Part shown: positions 1-5,959 of the stretch, piece by piece
Numbering within the stretch: position 1 is the stretch's first letter
How the letters are laid out: each line of letters opens with the position of its first letter
Source: an uncultured Neomegalonema sp.
GTDB taxonomy: Bacteria > Pseudomonadota > Alphaproteobacteria > Rhodobacterales > Rhodobacteraceae
DNA: 8,659 bases
Reading direction: 5' to 3'
NCBI GenBank assembly: GCA_937944035.1
Contig: CALDZQ010000150.1
Location: forward strand, 1-8,659
Made by a program: the position numbers and the translations under genes
Notes under the pieces: model-generated
Seen by the model: only the letters and a program-made list of their open reading frames with translations
What the model was told of the DNA's origin: nothing
The model's database searches: none

Positions 1-59
1 CCCCGATCAACTGCACCCACCACACGATCGCGCAGCGCACTGTCATATTGCCTCGGCAT
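1..59 (-). CDS. 5' end of a minus-strand gene, transposase-like N-terminus (partial)
   Basis: The reverse strand has an ATG at 59-57 followed by 19 open codons up to the window edge, reading MPRQYDSALRDRVVGAVDR. A good ribosome binding site, GGGAG, lies six bases upstream of the ATG. The pattern of a short basic start, an aromatic residue, then L-R-(D/E)-R-V-V-x-A-V resembles the N-terminal helix-turn-helix segment of IS630- or IS3-type transposases. That is a resemblance recalled from family patterns, not a match I could test. A different small DNA-binding protein is possible. Only about 20 residues are visible, so neither the product nor whether the gene is intact can be judged. Confidence 0.4.
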   Translation of the reverse strand, partial: MPRQYDSALRDRVVGAVDR

Positions 60-117
60 CAAAAACTCCCACCATCACACGGGAAACCTTGAATCAGAAA
101 TTATCAGATTTGTGAAT

Positions 118-147
118 CCTGAAAACTTCAGGGTGCTCTAAATTATA
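118..147 (-). promoter_or_regulatory. Candidate minus-strand -10 box with adjacent inverted repeat
   Basis: On the reverse strand a perfect TATAAT lies at 147-142, pointing at the partial gene that starts at 59. No convincing -35 hexamer sits 16-18 bases further upstream. Just downstream of the -10 box, where transcription would begin, is an inverted repeat: CCTGAA at 118-123, spacer AAC, TTCAGG at 127-132. It could be an operator or a small hairpin in the leader. There is no T-run on either strand, so it is not an obvious terminator. If the neighbour is an insertion sequence, this could instead be part of the element's end. Confidence 0.25.
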
Positions 148-197
148 TGCGTTGCGACAATTTAACGGCTGAAAGCCCATATCAACAGCCCACGCCC

Positions 198-226
198 TTG
201 CGCTTTGGGCATTATCCCGCTTAAAT
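198..226 (+). promoter_or_regulatory. Candidate promoter of the 3-hydroxyacyl-CoA dehydrogenase gene
   Basis: TTGCGC at 198-203 (3 of 6 to TTGACA) and TTAAAT at 221-226 (4 of 6 to TATAAT) are separated by exactly 17 bases. The predicted start of transcription falls near 233, immediately before the TGC/GCA palindrome. Hexamer matches are partial, so this is a prediction from spacing and position only. Confidence 0.35.
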
Positions 227-233
227 CCGACAA

Positions 234-256
234 ACTGCAATTTTGTTGCACTGCAA
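234..256 (+). promoter_or_regulatory. TGC/GCA-type palindromic operator candidate
   Basis: Bases 246-256 read TTGCACTGCAA, two five-base arms (TTGCA/TGCAA) around a single central base. The heptamer ACTGCAA occurs twice, at 234-240 and 250-256, sixteen bases apart, so TGCAA (236-240) also pairs with TTGCA (246-250). The element lies at the predicted transcription start of the dehydrogenase gene, a typical place for a repressor. YTGC-N3-GCAR resembles the CTGC-N3-GCAG sites described for PhaR, the polyhydroxybutyrate regulator. The downstream gene fits that pathway, but the assignment is inference. Confidence 0.35.
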
Positions 257-308
257 AACCATCACAAACAAATCGCTCTAATGAAGGGCGTGGATTCAAC
301 GAGGCACT

Positions 309-1199
309 ATGAATATTCCCGTACCGGGTATCGAGACTGTTGGCGTTGTAGGCGCCGGGCAAATGGGCAATGGCATCGCTCATGTTTTCGCTGTGTCGGG
401 CTATAATGTTGTGATGAGCGATCTTGAGCAATCTCGTATCGACGCCGCGATGGAGACCATCGATGGCAATCTTGAGCGGCAGCTTCGCAAAGAGTTAATC
501 ACTGAAGAGGAAAGCAAGGCTGCAAGGGCGCGCATCAAAGGCACGACCGATATGGCTGATTTCAGCAACTGCGATCTCGTGATTGAGGCCGCCGCCGAGA
601 TTGAAGCTTTGAAGAAAGACATCTTCAAAAAGCTCGTCGAGGTGGTTCCCGAACGGGCGATTCTGGCGTCGAACACGTCGTCAATCTCGATTACCCGCCT
701 TGCGACGGTCACAGATCGGCCGGAGCGGTTCATGGGCATCCATTTTATGAACCCCGTTCCGGTGATGCGTCTCGTTGAATTGATACGGGGCATCGCGACT
801 GATGAACCGACATATGATACGATGCGTGCGGTTGTGGCTTCGCTTGGCAAGGAGGCCGCAAGCGCCGAGGATTTTCCCGCCTTTATCGTCAATCGCGTAC
901 TCGTGCCGATGATAAATGAGGCCGTCTATACGCTGTATGAGGGTGTCGGGACGGTTGAGAGCATTGATAAAGCGATGAAGTTGGGCGCCAATCATCCTAT
1001 GGGGCCGTTGGAGTTGGCGGATTTTATCGGGCTGGATACCTGCCTTGCAATTATGAACGTGCTGCATGACGGGTTGGCGGATACGAAATACCGGCCCTGT
1101 CCGCTGCTGGTCAAATACGTCGAGGCAGGCTGGTTGGGCCGCAAAACCGGGCGTGGCTTTTATGATTATCGGGGCGAGGAACCTGTGCCGACACGGTGA
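309..1199 (+). CDS. hbd: 3-hydroxybutyryl-CoA / 3-hydroxyacyl-CoA dehydrogenase
   Basis: This 296-residue cytoplasmic enzyme should interconvert (S)-3-hydroxyacyl-CoA and 3-ketoacyl-CoA with NAD(P), in fatty-acid or aromatic-compound oxidation or butanoate/polyhydroxybutyrate metabolism. The N-terminal Rossmann fold carries GAGQMG at residues 15-20, and acidic D38 ends the second strand, which favours NAD. The catalytic set of the family is present: S124 in SNTSS, H145 in GIHFMNP, E157 and N195 in FIVNR. The C-terminal dimerisation domain has the typical NHPMGPLELADFIGLD and GRKTGRGFYDY segments. Length is normal for the single-domain family (280-310). The ATG at 309 follows GAGG at 301-304. 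In many alphaproteobacteria this gene sits behind etfBA; here it follows a 249-base non-coding region and probably has its own promoter. Chain-length preference cannot be read from the sequence. Confidence 0.93.
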   Translation: MNIPVPGIETVGVVGAGQMGNGIAHVFAVSGYNVVMSDLEQSRIDAAMETIDGNLERQLRKELITEEESKAARARIKGTTDMADFSNCDLVIEAAAEIEALKKDIFKKLVEVVPERAILASNTSSISITRLATVTDRPERFMGIHFMNPVPVMRLVELIRGIATDEPTYDTMRAVVASLGKEAASAEDFPAFIVNRVLVPMINEAVYTLYEGVGTVESIDKAMKLGANHPMGPLELADFIGLDTCLAIMNVLHDGLADTKYRPCPLLVKYVEAGWLGRKTGRGFYDYRGEEPVPTR

Positions 1200-1209
1200 G
1201 TTTCACGGT

Positions 1210-1239
1210 TTCGCGAGCGCTGATAGCAATTCGTAAAAT
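1210..1239 (+). promoter_or_regulatory. Weak candidate promoter of yceI
   Basis: TTCGCG at 1210-1215 and TAAAAT at 1234-1239 (5 of 6 to the -10 consensus) are 18 bases apart in the 105-base gap between the dehydrogenase and yceI. The -35 match is poor. No terminator-like hairpin was found in the gap, so read-through from the upstream gene is also possible. Confidence 0.22.
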
Positions 1240-1304
1240 CCGCACTATTTCTTTACAGGTGGCCATCAACGCCGACGGTCAAATCACTCTTCAGGAGAAG
1301 ATCA

Positions 1305-1886
1305 ATGCGCTTTTTATCCGCAACAGTTCTGAGTGCCGCACTTGCTTTTTCGTCGGTAGGCGCATCGAATGCCGCGCCTTATGTCCTTGATAAGTCACAC
1401 ACAGTGGTGACTTTTCAGGTAGATCACCTTGGTTTTTCAATGACCCACGGGTTTTTCACAGACTTTGATGCAGACATCAATTTCGACGTGGACGCGCCGG
1501 AAAAGTCGTCGGTGACTTTTACGATCAATACGAATTCAGTGAACACGCTTTGGGAAGCGCGTGACAAGCATGTTCGCGATAAGGATTTTCTCAATGTTGA
1601 GAAATTTCCTGAGATTGTTTTCAAATCGACTTCCATAGAAATGACGGGCAGCGATACCGCCAAGTTGACCGGTGAACTTACGATACTGGATCAAACACAT
1701 GAGGAGGTGTTTGACGTGACATTGCGTAAGACCGCGCCGTCGCCATTCGATAAGACGAAAATTATCAGCGGGTTCTCTGCTAGTGGCGAGATTGATCGTA
1801 CAAAATATGGTGTTTCATATGCCGCGCCTGCGGTTGCGAGCATTATCCCGGTTCAAATTGAGCTTGAAATTTCACCTGCGAAATAG
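1305..1886 (+). CDS. yceI: YceI family periplasmic lipocalin-like protein
   Basis: The 193-residue product starts with a Sec signal peptide: Arg at position 2, a hydrophobic stretch to about residue 18, and probable cleavage after SNA at 23. The mature protein opens with the family signature YVLDKSHTVVTFQVDHLGF and carries the RDKHVRDKDFLNVEKFPEI segment near residues 86-104. These are typical of the extended beta-barrel that binds polyisoprenoid lipids in family members such as TT1927b. The family is linked to isoprenoid quinone handling and to stress or alkaline-pH responses, but no enzymatic role is proven. AGGAG at 1293-1297 precedes the ATG. The next gene encodes a cytochrome b561. In E. 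coli yceI is likewise next to the b561 homologue yceJ, although the order there is reversed, so the pair probably works together, possibly through a quinone-like lipid. Confidence 0.92.
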   Translation: MRFLSATVLSAALAFSSVGASNAAPYVLDKSHTVVTFQVDHLGFSMTHGFFTDFDADINFDVDAPEKSSVTFTINTNSVNTLWEARDKHVRDKDFLNVEKFPEIVFKSTSIEMTGSDTAKLTGELTILDQTHEEVFDVTLRKTAPSPFDKTKIISGFSASGEIDRTKYGVSYAAPAVASIIPVQIELEISPAK

Positions 1887-1908
1887 TCCTGAAACCATCA
1901 TTAAAATA

Positions 1909-1936
1909 TAGGGTGAGCGATAAAACGTTCTCCCTA
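1909..1936 (+). repeat. Imperfect hairpin between yceI and the b561 gene
   Basis: An 11-base arm TAGGGTGAGCG (1909-1919) and CGTTCTCCCTA (1926-1936) pair around the six-base loop ATAAAA, with one T-T mismatch and one G-T wobble. It starts 23 bases after the yceI stop. There is no T-run after it on the plus strand, so it is not a classical intrinsic terminator. It may stabilise the upstream mRNA end, attenuate read-through, or act as a DNA-level operator for the cytochrome gene. Confidence 0.5.
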
Positions 1937-1938
1937 CT

Positions 1939-1950
1939 ACACATATGTGT
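1939..1950. promoter_or_regulatory. Perfect 12-base palindrome upstream of the b561 gene
   Basis: ACACATATGTGT is identical to its reverse complement. It lies two bases after the hairpin and one base before the ribosome binding site of the cytochrome gene. A twofold-symmetric site in this position could bind a dimeric repressor. I do not recognise the motif as belonging to a named regulator. Confidence 0.35.
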
Positions 1951-1963
1951 CGAGGGTGGATGA

Positions 1964-2560
1964 TTGAGTGCGCATAACACATCCCAGCGATGGGGCTGGG
2001 TCGCAAAAACATTGCATTGGGTTATGGCCGTTCTCATCATCGGTTTGGCCATAGTTGGCACAATAATGGCCAACTTTCTCAATGACATGGCGCTGCAATT
2101 TGAGTTGACGCAGCAACATAAATCTTTCGGGTTTGTGGTCTTTACCCTCGCATTGATCCGTATTGCTTGGCGCTGGTTCAGTCCTGCTGTGCCAACGGAA
2201 CCGGAGGGGCAACCCGTTTGGGAGCGCGTTGCTTCGCATGTTACCCATTATGGCTTGTATGCTCTTATGCTGATTATGCCGTTGAGCGGGTGGATGATGT
2301 CCACATCTTCACCCCTGAACGATCCGGGCGCGTATCCTACGCAGGTCAAAAACATGGTTTTTGGGATTTTTGAATTGCCAGACCCCGTGCATCCCGCCAA
2401 CGAGACGTTGGAAAAGGCGTTTCACATGATACATGCGTATTCATCGTACTTGCTTGCAGCGCTGCTGATTTTGCATATCGCCGGAGCGATGAAACATCAC
2501 TTCATTCTTCGAGACACAACGCTGCGGCGCATGTTGCCTTTATCTAAGGTCGGGAAGTAG
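1964..2560 (+). CDS. Cytochrome b561 family membrane protein
   Basis: This 198-residue integral membrane protein has four predicted helices, roughly at residues 16-38, 52-71, 92-112 and 156-176. The expected b-haem ligands of the CybB family are all present: H18 in TLHWVMA, H52 in QQHKSFG, H157 in MIHAYSSY and H171 in LILHIAGAMKHHF. Such proteins move electrons between quinones and periplasmic acceptors. Translation should start at TTG: an in-frame TGA stands directly before it (1961-1963), and the next in-frame ATG (residue 21) would remove ligand H18. GAGGG at 1952-1956 is seven bases upstream. The preceding yceI suggests a YceI-b561 functional pair. The stop codon abuts the stop of the convergent ftsB with no base between. 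Its physiological electron donor and acceptor are unknown. Confidence 0.9.
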   Translation: MSAHNTSQRWGWVAKTLHWVMAVLIIGLAIVGTIMANFLNDMALQFELTQQHKSFGFVVFTLALIRIAWRWFSPAVPTEPEGQPVWERVASHVTHYGLYALMLIMPLSGWMMSTSSPLNDPGAYPTQVKNMVFGIFELPDPVHPANETLEKAFHMIHAYSSYLLAALLILHIAGAMKHHFILRDTTLRRMLPLSKVGK

Positions 2561-2875
2561 TTATTCTTCGATCAGGAAAACCTCGTCCATGCGAATAAGG
2601 CCCAATTCCTCGCGGGCGCGCTCGTCCAGTAAATCAAGATCCACGCTCCCTTTGCGCAAGCCCTTATTCCGCTTGAGTTTTTCGTCCATAACATTTTGCA
2701 GGCGCTGATTTTCACGCTCTGCCAGTTTCAGCCTTGTGATAGCATCTTCGCGGGCGATGCTGCCGTAATCGCCGATGAAGCTTTGTGTGTAAAAATACAA
2801 AATACCCACCATCAGCGCGAGCGGAAGCACGACCAACATCACACCACGCCAAAATCCGCCCATTCGCATCGCCAT
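2561..2875 (-). CDS. ftsB: FtsB-like septum formation initiator (DivIC family)
   Basis: This is a 104-residue bitopic inner-membrane protein of the divisome, the FtsB partner of FtsL and FtsQ that relays activation to septal peptidoglycan synthesis. A short cytoplasmic tail (residues 1-9) is followed by a transmembrane helix at about 10-29. A periplasmic coiled coil runs over residues 43-70 (REDAITRLKLAERENQRL). The conserved C-terminal segment is DLDLLDERAREELGLIRMDE at about 79-98. The ATG shares its A with the enolase stop codon (TGATG), so translation is probably coupled to enolase. ATGs at codons 3 and 5... of the same frame are possible alternative starts, but the coupled one is favoured. 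The eno-ftsB order is common in alphaproteobacteria, usually with pyruvate dehydrogenase genes next; here the next gene is convergent. Confidence 0.9.
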   Translation of the reverse strand: MAMRMGGFWRGVMLVVLPLALMVGILYFYTQSFIGDYGSIAREDAITRLKLAERENQRLQNVMDEKLKRNKGLRKGSVDLDLLDERAREELGLIRMDEVFLIEE

Positions 2876-4143
2876 CAGCCCAGCGGGTGTCCGCCATAAA
2901 GCGCCATATCGCCCAGCTCTTCTTCAATGCGTATCAACTGATTGTACTTCGCGAGCCGGTCTGAGCGGGCCAGTGAACCGGTTTTAATCTGTCCACAATT
3001 CGTGGCGACTGCGAGGTCGGCGATGGTTGCATCCTCGGTTTCGCCAGAGCGGTGGGACATGACAGCTGTGTAACGGGCGCGGTGAGCCATATTCACGGCT
3101 TGGAGTGTTTCGGATAACGTCCCGATCTGATTGACTTTTACAAGGATTGAGTTGCCGACACCCTGTTTGATCCCGTCTTCGAGACGGGCAGGATTGGTAA
3201 CGAACAGATCATCGCCAACGAGCTGGCATTTATCGCCTATTTTATCAGTGAGCATCTTCCAGCCCTCCCAATCATCCTCAGACATGCCATCTTCGATTGA
3301 AATGATCGGATATGCTGAAATCAGATCGGCATAATACTCTACCATCTCACCCGCTGAGAGAACCTTGCCTTCGCCCGAAAGATGATAAGCGCCATCGCGA
3401 TAGAATTCGGTGGATGCTGAATCAAGCGCAAGGCCGATTTCCTCACCCGGTTTGAAGCCCGCCTTTTCGACAGACTTCATAATAAAATCAAGAGCATCAC
3501 GGGTGGAGCCGATATTGGGAGCGAAGCCGCCTTCGTCGCCGACATTGGTGTTATGGCCGGCCGCTTTCAGTTCAGACTTGAGGGTGTGGAAAATCTCGGC
3601 GCCCCAACGTACTGCTTCGGCAATACTGCCTGCCGCGACGGGCATGACCATGAATTCCTGAATATCAATCGGGTTATCCGCGTGCTCACCTCCGTTGATG
3701 ATGTTCATCATCGGTGTCGGTAGAGTGTTCGCCGATACGCCGCCAACGTAGCGGTAAAGTGGTAGCGCAACACTGTCAGCTGCTGCCTTTGCGACCGCCA
3801 GAGAGACGCCGAGGATCGCATTCGCGCCAAGACGGCTTTTGTTATCTGTCCCGTCCAGTTCGATCATCGTCGCGTCGATCGCGGTTTGATCGGTTGCATC
3901 AACGCCTGCGAGGGCATCGAATATGCCACCATGTACGTTCGCAACAGCGGACAGCACACCTTTGCCCATGTAGCGTGTCCCACCATCGCGCAGTTCGACC
4001 GCCTCATGTGCGCCCGTCGATGCACCGGAAGGAACCGCCGCGCGCCCCAGCGAGCCATCTTCGAGCAGCACCTCGACCTCAACGGTCGGGTTTCCCCGGC
4101 TGTCGAGAATTTCGCGTGCGGATATGTCGATGATGGTGCTCAT
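2875..4143 (-). CDS. eno: Enolase (phosphopyruvate hydratase)
   Basis: The 422-residue cytoplasmic enzyme converts 2-phosphoglycerate to phosphoenolpyruvate in glycolysis and gluconeogenesis and may also join the RNA degradosome. The N-terminal domain starts STIIDISAREILDSRGNPTV. The barrel domain has all key residues: H154 in GGEHADN, E163, proton-transfer E204 in GDEGGFAPN, magnesium ligands D241, E284 and D311, catalytic base K336 in LVKVNQIGT, the MSHRSGETED loop (H364, R365, S366) and K387 in IKTGS. Length is standard. The ATG at 4143 is chosen because family homology begins there and GAGGG (4154-4150) lies six bases upstream; the frame stays open 30 codons further, but that stretch shows no enolase character. 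A 102-base gap separates it from the two-component operon, so it probably has its own promoter. It overlaps ftsB by one base. Confidence 0.98.
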   Translation of the reverse strand: MSTIIDISAREILDSRGNPTVEVEVLLEDGSLGRAAVPSGASTGAHEAVELRDGGTRYMGKGVLSAVANVHGGIFDALAGVDATDQTAIDATMIELDGTDNKSRLGANAILGVSLAVAKAAADSVALPLYRYVGGVSANTLPTPMMNIINGGEHADNPIDIQEFMVMPVAAGSIAEAVRWGAEIFHTLKSELKAAGHNTNVGDEGGFAPNIGSTRDALDFIMKSVEKAGFKPGEEIGLALDSASTEFYRDGAYHLSGEGKVLSAGEMVEYYADLISAYPIISIEDGMSEDDWEGWKMLTDKIGDKCQLVGDDLFVTNPARLEDGIKQGVGNSILVKVNQIGTLSETLQAVNMAHRARYTAVMSHRSGETEDATIADLAVATNCGQIKTGSLARSDRLAKYNQLIRIEEELGDMALYGGHPLG

Positions 4144-4155
4144 AGGATGCCCTCG

Positions 4156-4166
4156 TGTACAGTACA
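4156..4166. promoter_or_regulatory. Palindrome TGTAC-A-GTACA in the enolase leader
   Basis: The 11 bases form perfect five-base arms around one central base and end one base before the GAGGG ribosome binding site of eno. The arms are too close to fold as an RNA hairpin, so a bound dimeric protein is the likelier meaning, if any. A second inverted repeat lies just upstream (CGCGC 4173-4177, GCGCG 4187-4191). No known regulator is assigned. Confidence 0.3.
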
Positions 4167-4217
4167 GCTTTTCGCGCCACGGAATAGCGCGGATAAGCGG
4201 TGAGGGAAAGAGCAGAC

Positions 4218-4223
4218 TGTCAA
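4218..4223 (-). promoter_or_regulatory. Candidate -35 box (TTGACA) for eno-ftsB
   Basis: On the reverse strand CTTGACA at 4224-4218 is a perfect -35 hexamer with the alphaproteobacterial leading C, in the gap between the 112-residue protein gene and eno. At 17-18 bases spacing the -10 positions are a poor match; TTATCC occurs only 21 bases downstream. The promoter call therefore rests on the -35 element and on position. Confidence 0.35.
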
Positions 4224-4245
4224 GCTCACGCAATCAGCGGATTTC

Positions 4246-4584
4246 TCAAAAGCAGCGGATCTCAGCTTCCGCCTGGGCGCGGCGCAAATCAGCGACGATG
4301 CGTTGCATCATCGGGGCGGTGCGAAACATCGACATACGTTCGCCGCTGACAACGCTCATCGACATCACGGTTTCCGCCTCGACATATTGCTCATAAGGCA
4401 GGATTGATGCGATCACATCAACTGAACACGAGCATTTCTCCAAAGCTTCGCGTGTTTGGCCGTTGGTCGCCATACATCCGAAAACGTAATCTGCCCGCGC
4501 GACTGTGGGGTAGTCGTTTGTTACCGCAACCTGCGCTGACGCGCCGCTTGCGAGCAGACATATCCCAACGGCTAACGCCCTCAT
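4246..4584 (-). CDS. Small exported cysteine-containing protein of unknown function
   Basis: I do not recognise the family securely. The 112-residue product begins with a short Sec signal peptide and probable cleavage after ASA at residue 17. The mature part of about 95 residues has exactly four cysteines: C37, the pair C51-S-C53, and C111 as the penultimate residue, compatible with two disulfides in the periplasm. A methionine-rich stretch (VMSMSVVSGERMSMF, 73-87) precedes a charged helix (QRIVADLRRAQAEAE). The single C-x-C is not a haem site. The ATG overlaps the stop of the preceding gene by four bases (ATGA), and GAGG (4595-4592) lies seven bases upstream, so it is co-translated with the 223-residue exported protein as the last gene of the kinase-regulator operon. 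Similar small proteins may occur near PQQ-dependent dehydrogenase clusters, but that recollection is weak and untested. Confidence 0.75.
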   Translation of the reverse strand: MRALAVGICLLASGASAQVAVTNDYPTVARADYVFGCMATNGQTREALEKCSCSVDVIASILPYEQYVEAETVMSMSVVSGERMSMFRTAPMMQRIVADLRRAQAEAEIRCF

Positions 4585-5252
4585 TGCTTTACCTCATCGG
4601 CACCGACGAAGGTGATTTTCTCGCGATAGCCTTCTTTGTGTTCGGGATCGGACAGGGCGACCATTTCAACAATTCGCCCCGGTACATCTTTGGATGTCAC
4701 AAAAGAAATTTCAAAATTTGCGAAATCACCCAACCGCGCCTTGTTTTGCTCCAAAGCAAACGGGCTGTAACTGGAGCGTGTGGCTTCGATGGTTTTATCG
4801 CCGATTTCAATTTCGGTTTTTGCAAGCTCTGTTCCGCGTCGGAAAGCGTCAGTGATACGGTTTTTAATATAAAATGGACTTCCGCCACTGGCTTTCGCAA
4901 CAGATTTTGTTACCGATTCCAAGAAAATCATCAGTACGGGGTTGCCGCTGTCGCCGGAGAAGGCATCCAAATTGCGGCTGCGCCCGTCTTCGGTGAGGGA
5001 GACGCTTAACTGGCGCCCCACTGCGGAATCTTCGGTAACAGCCACTTGAATAACGCGATCCGCAAGGGGTGGCATTTTCTCAGGGTCGATGCCGATGCGG
5101 GTGTGGGTAAAATTGATGCGCTGTCCAGTATTGACGGTTTTCATCTGTTCGCTGTCGAAAATCCGCTCAAGCGCTGCATCTGCGCGAACACTTGGTGTGC
5201 CCGCCATCAAACCCAATAGAAGTGCCGCAGTGGTTATCATTCCTGATCGCAT
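4581..5252 (-). CDS. Exported protein of unknown function, third gene of a two-component operon
   Basis: No family is recognised. From the ATG at 5252 the product has 223 residues: a Sec signal peptide with basic start (MRS), hydrophobic core at 5-18 and probable cleavage after VRA at residue 24. The mature protein, about 199 residues, has no cysteine and alternates short beta-like segments, so a soluble periplasmic beta-rich domain is likely. No catalytic motif is visible. A GTG at 5261 would add three residues, but AAAGGTG stands just over GTG and six bases ahead of the ATG, which favours the ATG. It starts 11 bases after the response regulator stop, and its own stop overlaps the start of the 112-residue gene. 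Its position suggests an output or an accessory of the sensor system. Confidence 0.75.
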   Translation of the reverse strand: MRSGMITTAALLLGLMAGTPSVRADAALERIFDSEQMKTVNTGQRINFTHTRIGIDPEKMPPLADRVIQVAVTEDSAVGRQLSVSLTEDGRSRNLDAFSGDSGNPVLMIFLESVTKSVAKASGGSPFYIKNRITDAFRRGTELAKTEIEIGDKTIEATRSSYSPFALEQNKARLGDFANFEISFVTSKDVPGRIVEMVALSDPEHKEGYREKITFVGADEVKQ

Positions 5253-5263
5253 AAGATTCACCT

Positions 5264-5959
5264 TTATATTTCCGTCAGAACAAAACCACGGCCACGGACA
5301 GTGCGTAAAGCCACACCGAAATCCTCCAACGGGGCCAGTTTGCGGCGCAGATAGCCGATATACACATCGACCACGTTCTCAGATGAGCCGCCTTCGTTCA
5401 ACCACAGCGTATCGAAAATCTCACCACGAGTCCGGAGCGTGTTCGAATTCTCGGCGAGGTATTTGAGCAAATCGGCTTCACGGTCGGTCAGCTCGACAGA
5501 TCGTTCGCCATTGCTGACACGGCGCATGGTGTCGTCATAGTGCAGCCGACCCAGCACATGGCCCGTCCCGACCGTAGCCGATTGACTCCGCCGCCTTTCC
5601 TGAACCCGTAACCGGGCTAGCAATTCAGTATACTCGAAAGGTTTGGCGATGTAGTCATCGGCCCCGGACTCCAAACCTTCGGTCCGGTCCTCAACGCCGG
5701 ATAACGCGCTGAGAATCAGAATCGGCCCGGTCATGCCATCCGCGCGCAGTTGGCGTACAAGGTCGGTTCCTTTATCCGAGCCGAGCATCATGTCGACTAT
5801 GGCCGCATCGCAAGGTTTTTCGGCCACCTGTGACAATGCGGATGTCGCATCATGTGCAATAATCGTCTTGTACTCATCCGAGGATAACCCGCGTGATAAT
5901 GCGGATGCGATGTCCACGTCATCCTCGGCAATCAGCACAGTTGTGGGGCTACCCGTCAT
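5264..5959 (-). CDS. OmpR/PhoB-family response regulator
   Basis: The 231-residue cytoplasmic transcription factor has an N-terminal receiver domain (about 7-118) with the acidic pocket E12-D13-D14, phospho-acceptor D56 in AAIVDMMLG, S84 in the switch position and K106 in YIAKPFEY. A linker leads to a C-terminal winged helix (about 134-231) with LTDREADLLKYLAEN, ENVVDVYIGYLRRKL as recognition helix region and the RTVRGRGFVL hairpin. All residues needed for phosphorylation are present. The ATG shares one base with the kinase stop (TAATG), and GGAAGG at 5971-5966 lies six bases upstream. It is surely the partner of the kinase encoded just before it. Targets are unknown; its own operon and the divergent binding-protein gene are natural candidates. 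Confidence 0.95.
   Translation of the reverse strand: MTGSPTTVLIAEDDVDIASALSRGLSSDEYKTIIAHDATSALSQVAEKPCDAAIVDMMLGSDKGTDLVRQLRADGMTGPILILSALSGVEDRTEGLESGADDYIAKPFEYTELLARLRVQERRRSQSATVGTGHVLGRLHYDDTMRRVSNGERSVELTDREADLLKYLAENSNTLRTRGEIFDTLWLNEGGSSENVVDVYIGYLRRKLAPLEDFGVALRTVRGRGFVLTEI

Noticed and set aside
51..53. C-S-C of the 112-residue protein as a haem c site
   Set aside because: Residues 51-53 form C-x-C, not C-x-x-C-H, and no histidine follows.
401..892. Minus-strand frame of 163 codons
   Set aside because: Lies opposite the well-supported dehydrogenase gene; composition is Ser/Arg-rich as in a shadow frame and there is no domain or binding site.
1196..1390. Plus-strand frame of 64 codons between the dehydrogenase and yceI
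   Set aside because: Overlaps both neighbours in another frame, has no ribosome binding site and shows no recognisable protein character.
1909..1936. Hairpin as an intrinsic terminator of yceI
   Set aside because: The stem is good, but no T-run follows; it is kept as a repeat without a terminator call.
3714..4133. Plus-strand frame of 139 codons opposite eno
   Set aside because: Arg/Ser/His-rich shadow of the enolase gene.
4144..4233. Thirty-codon N-terminal extension of enolase
   Set aside because: The frame is open, but the extra residues show no enolase features, while the ATG at 4143 has a good ribosome binding site and matches the usual family start.
4404..5009. Plus-strand frame of 201 codons opposite the two exported-protein genes
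   Set aside because: The minus-strand genes have signal peptides, ribosome binding sites and coupled starts; this frame crosses their junction and has none of these.
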